Assembly (NCBI GenBank): GCA_041740995.1
Contig: JBGSKY010000098.1
Location: forward strand, 1 to 6,910
Direction: 5' to 3'
DNA: 6,910 bases
Source of the DNA: JBGSKY01 sp041740995
GTDB taxonomy: Bacteria; Planctomycetota; Planctomycetia; Pirellulales; Pirellulaceae
A program made the translations under genes and the position numbers. Position 1 is the stretch's first letter. Every line of letters begins with the position of its first letter. Below are positions 1 to 6,267 of this stretch, one piece after another. Below the pieces are notes generated by a model. The model did no database searches. It was not told the origin of the DNA and was given only the letters and a program-made list of their open reading frames with translations.

Positions 1-301
1 GGAGGACAATAAGGCCGCAGTGCTGACAGCCTGGGCCAGTCGAAGAGCGATCCAATGGCTGGCTTAAAAAAAGTTGCGAGCGAACCATGCTTGCACATCG
101 CAACTGCATTCTTTTGTAGCATGCTCGACGAATATGTTGATGACAACCCGGAAGGAATCTACATAGTCAAATCGCTTGCTAGTCTCTTGAGCCTGTAATC
201 ATTGTGCTTCCCTAGGCTTCACCGTTCCAAGTATCCATTTTCAATTCTTTTCTCCATGTCGTTCTTTTACTAGTCCAATCAGAGGATGAAACAGTCAACA
301 A
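1..301. other. Left-edge region without a supported gene
   Basis: I see no convincing gene here. The plus strand has an open frame with an ATG at 55 and a TAA at 196-198 (47 codons, reading MAGLKKVASEP... to ...VKSLASLLSL). I do not recognise it and no ribosome binding site precedes it. A second plus-strand frame is open from position 2 to a TAA at 65-67 (21 codons, ending ...RRAIQWLA) and could be the last residues of a gene entering from the left. The minus strand shows no long open frame. Positions 199-301 presumably contain the promoter and leader of the GT2 gene, but I cannot point to convincing -35 and -10 boxes. Confidence 0.4.
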
Positions 302-1042
302 ATGAAAGACTGCGTGCCGCACAAGCTTTTGACTGTCGTGATCCCAGCCAGAAATGAAGCCGAATGCATCGCGGATACCCTTCGAGACCTGTCGGAAAAG
401 TTACGGTCGAACAACGTTCCGCATGAGATAATCGTCGTTGACGATGCTAGTTTAGATCAAACTTGTCAGATTTTGACCGCATTGAAGTCGTCGATTGCAG
501 AATTAAATCCGATCCAAAACCTGGGACCTCATGGCTTCGGTCACGCAATAATCTGTGGAATCAACGCCGGCCACGGAGATTGCTATGTGATTATGATGGC
601 TGATCAATCCGACGACTGTTGTGATGTCATTCGTTACTGGAATTTATTGAACCAGGGGTACGATTGCGTATTCGGTAGTCGATTTATTCCCGGTGGTAAG
701 ACGATTAATTATCCATGGATAAAACTCAGACTCAATCGGTTCGCGAACACTTTTATTTGCATCCTTTTCGGCATCGCACTCAATGACACAACTAACGCGT
801 TCAAGGCCTACACAACTGAAGTCATCGCTGGCTGCAAGCCGCTTGAGTCAACGCATTTTGAGTTGACCGTAGAACTGCCTCTAAAGGCAATTGTCCGAGG
901 CTACCGTTGGACAGTAATTCCAACAACCTGGACAAATCGAACGAGCGGAGTCTCCAAACTCAAGATTCGCGAGATGGGCAGTCGTTATCTCAGAGTTGTG
1001 ATTCGAATATGGATAGAGCGATTTCGTAAAAAGCGTTGCTAA
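302..1042 (+). CDS. GT2 family glycosyltransferase, polyprenyl-phosphate sugar synthase-like
   Basis: This 246-residue protein has a GT-A fold glycosyltransferase family 2 pattern. The N-terminal strand is LTVVIPARNEA (about 10-20). A nucleotide-sugar-binding Asp pair lies in VVDDAS (D47, D48), and an acidic MMADQSDD segment (D101, D104, D105) sits in the DXD position. The C-terminal half carries VFGSRF (123-128), NDTTNAFKAY (161-170), HFELTVELPLKAIVRGY (185-201) and TNRTSGVSKLKIREMGSRY (211-229), a set typical of dolichol-phosphate-mannose synthase-like bacterial enzymes. Such enzymes move a sugar from a nucleotide donor to polyprenyl phosphate at the cytoplasmic membrane face. There is no C-terminal membrane domain. 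The start at 302 is chosen because the conserved fold begins at residue 10; AGAGG at 281-285 is too far upstream to be a normal ribosome binding site. The gene ends 6 bp from the stop of the convergent GT39 remnant. Sugar and acceptor cannot be read from sequence. Confidence 0.9.
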   Translation: MKDCVPHKLLTVVIPARNEAECIADTLRDLSEKLRSNNVPHEIIVVDDASLDQTCQILTALKSSIAELNPIQNLGPHGFGHAIICGINAGHGDCYVIMMADQSDDCCDVIRYWNLLNQGYDCVFGSRFIPGGKTINYPWIKLRLNRFANTFICILFGIALNDTTNAFKAYTTEVIAGCKPLESTHFELTVELPLKAIVRGYRWTVIPTTWTNRTSGVSKLKIREMGSRYLRVVIRIWIERFRKKRC

Positions 1043-1048
1043 GCTTTG

Positions 1049-1170
1049 TCAGTAAAAACCTAGCTCAGCGTTTAACGCATTGCAGTTCGATTGGTCCAGG
1101 CGATATATCAGAATGGATGATCCAATTGTTTCGAGGGGCTCAAGCTTCAGGAAATAGCCATAGGCCGGGG
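1049..1170 (-). pseudogene. C-terminal remnant of a disrupted GT39/PMT-like glycosyltransferase
   Basis: Reading the minus strand from the IS21 left boundary gives a 39-codon open frame. It starts PAYGYFLKLEPLETIGSS, continues through ILIYRLD, and ends ...AELGFY with a TGA at 1051-1049. From memory, the 'EP.. .IG.SI.IYR' pattern resembles the extreme C-terminus of bacterial, especially planctomycete, GT39-type membrane glycosyltransferases. The strand matches the N-terminal GT39 fragment on the other side of the IS (3727-4342). I infer that these are two ends of one gene with the middle lost. The piece is too short to be functional and has no start of its own. The stop lies 6 bp from the convergent GT2 stop, a normal layout for tail-to-tail genes, which supports a genuine gene end here. 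Confidence 0.65.
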
Positions 1171-1222
1171 TGTCACAGAACCTTTGAAATTTTGAGTTAG
1201 GGAACCCGAAGATTTACGATTC
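1171..1222 (+). repeat. IS21 left terminal inverted repeat with two binding-site-like units
   Basis: This end aligns with the reverse complement of 3674-3726 with one 1-base gap. Shared blocks in order are TGTC, GAACC, GTTAG, GAACCCGAA and TTACGATTC. It contains one clear unit, GAACCCGAAGATTTACGA at 1202-1219, and a degenerate outer copy starting GAACC at 1178, 24 bp away. IS21-family elements commonly carry several such sites at each end as transposase-binding repeats. Confidence 0.8.
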
Positions 1223-1328
1223 GCAATGTTAATTTAGGCAGCTTAGGGGAGAGTCATTCCCAAAGCTGCAGTGGCTGAGGTCTGCTGTGCGGTTTTGCTT
1301 CCAAGCGAACCACACACGCAGAACTGCC

Positions 1329-2651
1329 ATGAGTAAACTTAGCAAGGATGAAATCGTGACACTTCTCGTTCTGCGCCAAAAAGGCGAAACCAATCAGGCT
1401 ATCGCCGCGCGACTTGGCATCTCCGAAGGCGCCGTGCGTTACCATCTCAAACGCGCCGCTGCCAACGCCAGGGATGGACGCACTAAGCTTTCGCTCATTG
1501 AGTCGCTGCAGCTTGAGCAGGTTGTCCAGCACTGGTGGCAAGATCAGACGCAATCGCTCCCCAAAGATCGACCGCCCTGCGTCCAACAACTCTGGACGTA
1601 TCTGGTCGATGAGTATGCCTACGGTGGCTCTTATAAGTCCGTCCTCAAGTATGCACGCGAGTACTTTCCCAAATCGCCAACACGTCCCTTCCGCCGCATC
1701 GAGACGCCACCCGCTGCTCAAGTACAGAGCGATTGGCTCGAGACTACCGTTCGCCTTAGCGATCATGGCGGAGTCGTTCAGCTTGTCAAGCTCTATGGCT
1801 TCATCATGACGCTTAGTCACTCTCGCAAGACCACCGTCATCTGGAGCCAGAGCATGGATCAGCTCGCCTGGCATCACTGCCACAACGAAGCCTTCAAGCG
1901 ACTGGGCGGCATTGCTGCGGTCAATCGTATCGATAATCTCAAGACAGGCGTCGCTAGCGGCAGCGGCGTAAGAGGTGTCATCAACGAAAGTTACTCTGCG
2001 TATGCGCGCACGATGGGCTTTCACGTCGATCCGCATGAAGCTCGCGCACCGCAGCAGAAGGGCAAAGTCGAACGGCGAGTTGGCGCATTCAAATCGCTCG
2101 ATTTTAAACGTGTGTTTAGCTCCATTGGCGAGCTCCAAAATTATACCGATGAAACGTTACAACGCGACAGCATAGTTCGCAAGTGCCCCGTCACTGGCGA
2201 GAGTGTACATACGACGTGGCTTGCCGAAAAAGAGCTGCTCAGGCCGTTGCCGATGACGATGCCAGAACCATTCGATTTGATCAAGCAAGCGGCAGTTCAC
2301 AAGGATTGCACCATTCGCTTTGAAGGGCGCAGCTACGCGGTGCCTTACCCTTATGCAAACGCGACTGTCGAAGTGCGAGGCTGCAGCGGAACAGTGCAGG
2401 TTTTCGATCGCAAGAGCGGCCAATTCTTGGTGCAATACCCACGAAAAACCAAGGAATTGTTGCTGATCGACGCAGCCTGCTACGACGAGCAGGCAACAGA
2501 CTCAGAGCAATCCAGCATGCTCAAACCGCTGCCGTTGGGACGCATAGCGAGGCAGCTGAATGAACTCTCTAGCCAAGCAGTAGCGACGCGCAGCATCGAC
2601 TACTATGCGGCGATTGCTGCCAACGCAAACTTGAGCAGTACAGGTCCGTAA
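1329..2651 (+). CDS. istA: IS21-family transposase IstA
   Basis: This 440-residue DDE transposase catalyses strand cutting and joining of the IS21 element. Residues about 5-43 form a helix-turn-helix (LRQKGETNQAIAARLGIS followed by EGAVRYHLKRA) expected to bind the terminal repeats. The integrase core shows the catalytic triad in family context: D135 in VQSDW, D202 in NRIDNLKTGV, and E248 in QQKGKVERRVG. The C-terminal part (about 325-440) has the Mu-transposase-like beta region typical of IstA (for example GRSYAVPY). The ATG at 1329 is preferred over one 14 codons upstream at 1287 because the recognisable N-terminal helix begins just after it. No strong ribosome binding site is visible at either start. 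istB follows after 63 bp on the same strand. The frame is uninterrupted and the length is normal, so it looks functional. Confidence 0.95.
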   Translation: MSKLSKDEIVTLLVLRQKGETNQAIAARLGISEGAVRYHLKRAAANARDGRTKLSLIESLQLEQVVQHWWQDQTQSLPKDRPPCVQQLWTYLVDEYAYGGSYKSVLKYAREYFPKSPTRPFRRIETPPAAQVQSDWLETTVRLSDHGGVVQLVKLYGFIMTLSHSRKTTVIWSQSMDQLAWHHCHNEAFKRLGGIAAVNRIDNLKTGVASGSGVRGVINESYSAYARTMGFHVDPHEARAPQQKGKVERRVGAFKSLDFKRVFSSIGELQNYTDETLQRDSIVRKCPVTGESVHTTWLAEKELLRPLPMTMPEPFDLIKQAAVHKDCTIRFEGRSYAVPYPYANATVEVRGCSGTVQVFDRKSGQFLVQYPRKTKELLLIDAACYDEQATDSEQSSMLKPLPLGRIARQLNELSSQAVATRSIDYYAAIAANANLSSTGP

Positions 2652-2701
2652 TACTGCTTTAAGTGACAGAACGGAAACGGACGAGCATTAACCTTTATCA
2701 C

Positions 2702-2708
2702 AAGGAAG
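2702..2708 (+). promoter_or_regulatory. Ribosome binding site of istB
   Basis: AAGGAAG lies six bases before the ATG at 2715. This is a good Shine-Dalgarno match and fixes the istB start. It is the clearer of the two IS gene starts, which suggests istB has its own translation initiation rather than depending on coupling to istA. Confidence 0.7.
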
Positions 2709-2714
2709 TGAACT

Positions 2715-3557
2715 ATGAGGATCGATCAGACAAGGAAGTTATTCGCGGCAGGTATTCTGCCCAAGCCACCCGCGACGCAGGATATCGGCGCGCTGGCTCA
2801 GCGACTGGATGCGTTGCGATTGGTGTTTGCAGCCGAGCATTTGGAGTTGCTGGTGACTCAAAGCGTGAAAGAGGATTGGAACGCGACTCGGTTCTTGGAC
2901 GAGTTGTTACGATTAGAGTTAGAACGTCAACATGAACGGCGTGTAACTCAAGCGATCCGCATCTCGCACTTGCCGACGGGCCCGACGCTTAGCAATTTTG
3001 ACTTTGCGTATCAACCGAGTGTATCGCGCAGTCGAATTGAGACGCTGGGAACATGCCAATGGATCAAGGACCATCAAGCGTTGCTGTTGCAGGGCCCGCC
3101 TGGTGTAGGCAAGACGCATTTAAGTATTGGGCTTGGACTTCGCGCGATCGAGAATGGTTTTAGTGTAGCGTTCTATCAAGCCAATGAGTTGTTGTACCAG
3201 CTCAAGCGAGATGCGGAGCTGAGTCCGACGCGATTGAACTATCGCAAGTACATGGCGTCGGGGTTAGTGATCTTGGACGAGTTTGGCTATCAGGTGATGA
3301 GCCGCGAGGAAGCGAACTTATTCTTTCGGATGGTGAATTACAGATATGGCCGCGGCTCGATGGCGATTACGACAAACAAGGGTATCACAGCTTGGCCGGA
3401 GGTATTAGCGGGAGACGAAGTCTTGGCTGGAGCGATCTTGGATCGTTTGCTTCATTCGGCAACTGTGCTGAATATTCAAGGTCGATCGTACCGATTAAAA
3501 GACTTAGAAGCGGGCTTCGCTGGTGCCGGGGGTACCGGGCCAAAAGCGTCGAGCTAA
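2715..3557 (+). CDS. istB: IS21-family helper ATPase IstB
   Basis: This 280-residue AAA+ ATPase of the IstB/DnaC-like group assembles on target DNA and stimulates the IstA transposase. An N-terminal helical domain (about 1-90) precedes the ATPase. The Walker A motif is GPPGVGKT (127-134), the Walker B motif is LVILDEFG (184-191), a sensor-like TTN is at 219-221, and the family's C-terminal ILDRLLHSATVLNIQGRSYR is at 241-260. The ATG is supported by AAGGAAG at 2702-2708. Length is slightly longer than the common ~250 residues because of a Gly/Ala/Ser-rich tail. A 24-base-loop hairpin lies just after the gene. All ATPase motifs are intact, so the protein is predicted to be functional. Confidence 0.95.
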   Translation: MRIDQTRKLFAAGILPKPPATQDIGALAQRLDALRLVFAAEHLELLVTQSVKEDWNATRFLDELLRLELERQHERRVTQAIRISHLPTGPTLSNFDFAYQPSVSRSRIETLGTCQWIKDHQALLLQGPPGVGKTHLSIGLGLRAIENGFSVAFYQANELLYQLKRDAELSPTRLNYRKYMASGLVILDEFGYQVMSREEANLFFRMVNYRYGRGSMAITTNKGITAWPEVLAGDEVLAGAILDRLLHSATVLNIQGRSYRLKDLEAGFAGAGGTGPKASS

Positions 3558-3593
3558 AGCAAAAGGGGCTCAGTGAGGTAGTGCGGCGAGCGT

Positions 3594-3651
3594 GCGAGCA
3601 GGTTGGAAAGCCAATTCCGCTTGCGCTCCATTGTCTTTCCAACCTGCTTGC
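3594..3651. repeat. Long hairpin downstream of istB
   Basis: The arms 3594-3610 (GCGAGCAGGTTGGAAAG) and 3635-3651 (CTTTCCAACCTGCTTGC) are complementary over 17 bp with a single mismatch, around a 24-base loop. It lies 36 bp after the istB stop and before the right terminal repeats. No run of T follows the right arm on the plus strand, so it is not a classical intrinsic terminator. It could slow readthrough, stabilise the istAB transcript, or block transcription entering the IS from outside. Confidence 0.7.
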
Positions 3652-3673
3652 AGAGAGCATTATTAGGAAACCT

Positions 3674-3726
3674 GAATCGTAACAGTTCGGGTTCACTAAC
3701 TTCGTAAATCTTCGGGTTCAGGGACA
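3674..3726 (-). repeat. IS21 right terminal inverted repeat with two binding-site-like units
   Basis: Read on the minus strand, this end begins TGTCCCTGAACCCGAAG. It carries an outer unit GAACCCGAAGATTTACGA (3719-3702), identical over 18 bases to the inner left-end unit at 1202-1219. An inner copy starts GAACCCGAA at 3694, 25 bp further in, and runs into TTACGATTC exactly as the left end does. The doubled units fit the multiple-repeat ends of IS21-family elements. Confidence 0.85.
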
Positions 3727-4342
3727 TCGTGGGCAAAAGAAATAATAAACTAAACTTGCACAACGCAGCTAAGCCGAGCGCAAGTCCAAGCTGTAGAGAT
3801 GCCCAAAAGTTGGTTTGCGATAAAAATTTGTCGAAAATGCATAACGTTATGATTGCAATCGAACCGGCGGGAACGTCACTCGTCAAGAGACTGCCATGAC
3901 CCAGAATTGAGGGACTCATGCACCACATCGCCAAAGCGCCAGTCGCTGAATTGGGGCCATAGAGTCGCCTTCCGAGCCAACAGCAGCCCATCGCTCCGAG
4001 CCAAGCAAAAGGAAGCATTGCCAGCCTGCTAACAAAAATGATTTCTCTAAACCGCGATTGATTCATTCTTATAAAATCACGCCCTACCCTTCCTTCCATG
4101 CGCCAGTGTTTGGGCGAGTTCATTGATCGCCAATCGTAAGTCGGGTTCATCAACCAAGCGGGTGCTGCTCCAATCAATTTCGTCAGTGGAGGATTCACGT
4201 TGTAGAGTCCAAACTGACCGAACTGCAAGTAGCTCAAACCTGCGACTAAATGGCCGGGCTCATCGGCGGTGGGTGAATCGTTCCATGCGTTAAATGTTAG
4301 GCACGTTGTTTGCAAAACAACTAGCAGAGCGCACAAAAGCAA
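3727..4342 (-). pseudogene. N-terminal fragment of GT39/PMT-like membrane glycosyltransferase, truncated by IS21
   Basis: About 205 codons remain of a polytopic GT-C fold glycosyltransferase that would use a polyprenyl-phosphate sugar to modify a target outside the cytoplasmic membrane. A hydrophobic segment at residues 1-15 is followed by the acidic motif in SPTADEPGH (D27, E28) of the first outer loop. Next come NVNPPLTKLI (48-57), RFREIIFVSRLAMLPFAWLGA (97-117), and the strongly family-typical SPSILGHGSLLTSDVP (143-158). The frame then runs to LLFLLPT and enters the IS21 right end. The reading frame continues through the IS as a foreign tail to a TAG at 3556-3554. The start is uncertain. 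No ATG lies in frame; TTG at 4342 is possible, and the frame stays open upstream to 4474. The matching C-terminus is at 1049-1170. Full-length relatives are about 500-600 residues, so the protein is inactive. Confidence 0.85.
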
Positions 4343-4645
4343 ATGCCATTGCGTAAACGTCGATCGTGTGTCAGTTGATATTTCTGGAATTTTTGAAAAT
4401 CCTCTATCGGATAATGGCGACGTCGGATCGTTGGAAATTCGGTTCTTGCTATCTGACCTTAAGTTCGACGGAATTCACAAATTTTCATCGTGATATGAGC
4501 CGCACGTCACGGATTCGAATGACTCCTTAGCGAGAGTCTTGTAGTAACGATGTGTTGCCGTCCCACCAAGCAAGAATCGTTGATGATATACTTCTTTGCT
4601 TGGCTGAACGACTGCCTGCCCAACCGGTTTTTTCAAAGGCATAAA
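4343..4645. other. Divergent intergenic region between two GT39-type genes
   Basis: This 303-bp stretch separates the broken minus-strand GT39 gene from the intact plus-strand one and should contain promoters for both, though I cannot assign convincing boxes. The minus-strand GT39 frame remains open as far as 4474 (stop at 4477-4475) without an ATG or GTG, so part of it may encode the cytoplasmic N-terminus. An out-of-frame minus-strand ATG at 4488-4486 opens only nine codons. On the plus strand, the frame of the downstream gene is open from an ATG at 4550, which I do not favour as the start. Confidence 0.45.
4635..4639 (+). promoter_or_regulatory. Ribosome binding site supporting the GT39-like start at 4646
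   Basis: AAAGG is separated from the ATG at 4646 by six bases. The earlier in-frame ATGs at 4550 and 4583 have no comparable site, so this decides the start. Confidence 0.55.
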
Positions 4646-6193
4646 ATGGAATCTCGCCGCACAGGAAATGGATACGGCCTTGGACTGCTTGCAATTCTGA
4701 TCCTTGCAATCGTAGTTCGTCTTCCGTTTTTATGTACCAGGCCGATGTGGTTTGATGAAGCTTACACTTGGAAACTGACCAATCGCTTTTCCTGGTCTGA
4801 AATGATTTGTCGCACAGCGAACGACGTTCATCCACCGCTTGATTATTTGCTTTCGCGTTTGTGGCAATGCCTTGCAGGTGATTCGCTTATCGCGTTAAGG
4901 TTACCAGCGATGATGTATGGGGCTTTGACGATCCTATTCGTTTTCGCATTTGCACAGTACGCAACTGTTGGCGCTAATGCAAAGTCTGCGACTTCGTTGT
5001 CCATCTGGGCTGGTGGCCTGTGCGCGTTACTTGTCAATCATGTGCGTTGGTCCCAAGAGGCAAGAATGTATTCGTTATTGGTTTTGCTGGTCGTTGCGTC
5101 ATCCTACTTCTTGTGGCGTTGTCTTTGTGGGGCTCATTCAAAAAAACGCGATCTTGTGGGTTACATTTGCACGGCAAGCCTAATGCTCTACGTGCACAAT
5201 TTTGGCGTTTTCTATTATGCTTGCCAGGTGGCTTACGTGGTCAGTCAGATGTTTGCTCCAAATGCATCACTACCAGTGAAGAATTGGCGCAGGTGTTTTT
5301 TACTTGCGGGCACGCCGTTTATTTTATATCTCCCTTGGCTTCCTGTTCTGATCCACCAAATTGGGTTAGTCCGCGAAGGTTATTGGATTCCAGACGTTTC
5401 GTTCGTAAGAGCATTTTTGGTATTTCCCGAGTTGATGGTTGCGCCTGATCTTTTCGTAGATGCTTCATCGATCGTCTTAATCCTACTTGGGGTAGTCTTT
5501 TTTGGAACAGTTGCGTTTGCCTGTTGGCAAGGCAATGCGTTCGAAAAATATTTGGGGTTCATGATCTTGTGTCCTTTCATACTTGCAATCGTGGTATCCG
5601 TTTCACTGACTCCTGTGCTGTGGCCGCGTTATCTCCTTGGTGGGATGGTCCTTTTTCCGCTCTTGGTAGTATCAATGACTATCCGACTTCTGAAATCTAG
5701 AACTGCCTTAATATACCTTTCAATGCTAGCGGGATTGCTAGTCGCAAACGTCTGGTTTCATTTCCAAAAACTGAATGATCGCAGAGGCATGGCAGCGATC
5801 ACTGAATTCCTTCGAAAACAGCCGGACGCCGAACAGCCGATTGTCGTCACTAGGACCTATCTCTTGTTCCCATTGCAATATTACCTACGACACGAGACTT
5901 CTGATCGAAAGGTTGTTGGAGTGACAAAAACGGGGCTGGCACGCCTTGATGGCGGTTCCCCATTAATGAGATTGAACGAGGTAATCCCGCTGGCAGAAAT
6001 GAGCGAATTGCCAGACCGCATTTGGGTAATAGATTCGAATGCCTGGGGCTATGGTGCGGAAGTAGACTTGGCAGCTGAATGGGTTGAAACCGAAACCGCC
6101 CCATTTTACGCAGAGAGCCCGCACGTTGGCTGGGGTCACATTCGCTGTCGAGAGTTTCATCGGACATATCGACGGCAAGTTGACACAATGTGA
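4646..6193 (+). CDS. GT39-like (PMT_2) integral membrane glycosyltransferase
   Basis: This 515-residue GT-C fold protein is predicted to transfer a sugar from a polyprenyl-phosphate donor to an outer acceptor. After a first membrane helix (about 11-29) comes the outer-loop acidic motif RPMWFDEAYTW (D37, E38), the proposed catalytic site of GT39-like enzymes. NDVHPPLDYLLSRLW (59-73) and WSQEARMYSL (135-144) follow, both characteristic of this bacterial family. Multiple hydrophobic helices run to about residue 380. A soluble C-terminal part follows, with RGMAAITEFLRKQPD and YLLFPLQYYLRHE. ATG 4646 is chosen because AAAGG at 4635-4639 lies six bases upstream and the first helix begins soon after; ATG 4550 would add 32 residues with no ribosome binding site. 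The gene appears intact. Its stop is about 34 bp before the inferred IS256 end. Donor and acceptor are unknown. Confidence 0.88.
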   Translation: MESRRTGNGYGLGLLAILILAIVVRLPFLCTRPMWFDEAYTWKLTNRFSWSEMICRTANDVHPPLDYLLSRLWQCLAGDSLIALRLPAMMYGALTILFVFAFAQYATVGANAKSATSLSIWAGGLCALLVNHVRWSQEARMYSLLVLLVVASSYFLWRCLCGAHSKKRDLVGYICTASLMLYVHNFGVFYYACQVAYVVSQMFAPNASLPVKNWRRCFLLAGTPFILYLPWLPVLIHQIGLVREGYWIPDVSFVRAFLVFPELMVAPDLFVDASSIVLILLGVVFFGTVAFACWQGNAFEKYLGFMILCPFILAIVVSVSLTPVLWPRYLLGGMVLFPLLVVSMTIRLLKSRTALIYLSMLAGLLVANVWFHFQKLNDRRGMAAITEFLRKQPDAEQPIVVTRTYLLFPLQYYLRHETSDRKVVGVTKTGLARLDGGSPLMRLNEVIPLAEMSELPDRIWVIDSNAWGYGAEVDLAAEWVETETAPFYAESPHVGWGHIRCREFHRTYRRQVDTM

Positions 6194-6227
6194 CTTCGGT
6201 CTGACAGAAAGGCTCAACGGCCAAGAA

Positions 6228-6251
6228 GGGCCTGTAAATATTTTTGTGCCA
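6228..6251. repeat. Putative terminal inverted repeat of the IS256-family element
   Basis: The stretch from GGGCCTGTAAATATTTTT to GTGCCA lies about 17 bp past the transposase stop, at the place where an IS256-type element should end. A G-rich tip followed by TGTAAAT and a T-run before GTG resembles ends of this family as I remember them. The partner end is outside the window, so the boundary is unconfirmed. Confidence 0.4.
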
Positions 6252-6267
6252 CGGTTGTCGATTTGGT

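Larger units (their letters stand above)
1171..3726 (+). mobile_element. IS21-family insertion sequence, complete, 2556 bp
   Basis: The element holds istA and istB in the order and orientation of the IS21 family. Its ends are imperfect inverted repeats that start TGTC on both sides, and the 5'-TG...CA-3' tips fit the family. Length is at or slightly above the usual 2-2.5 kb. Flanks read ...GGCCGGGG at the left and TCGTGGGC... at the right, so no 4-8 bp target duplication is visible. Both flanks belong to the same minus-strand GT39 gene, but to its opposite ends, so the insertion is accompanied by a deletion. Both transposition proteins look intact, so the element may still be active. The boundaries come from aligning the two ends by eye and could shift by a few bases. 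Confidence 0.9.

Noticed and set aside
1254..2138. A 294-codon minus-strand open frame opposite istA
   Set aside because: It lies wholly antisense to a clear transposase gene, shows no recognisable domain, and crosses the IS coding region; it is a shadow of istA codon use.
1202..3719. Alternative IS21 boundaries at the 18-bp identical repeats, flanked by AGG on both sides
   Set aside because: Alignment continues outward to TGTC on both sides with GAACC and GTTAG blocks, and IS21-family ends start with TG. Three bases of flank identity are too few to call a target duplication.
6210..6235. Possible terminator hairpin GGCC-AAGAAG-GGCC after the GT39 gene
   Set aside because: The stem is only four to five pairs, has no T-run directly after it, and overlaps the probable IS256 tip.
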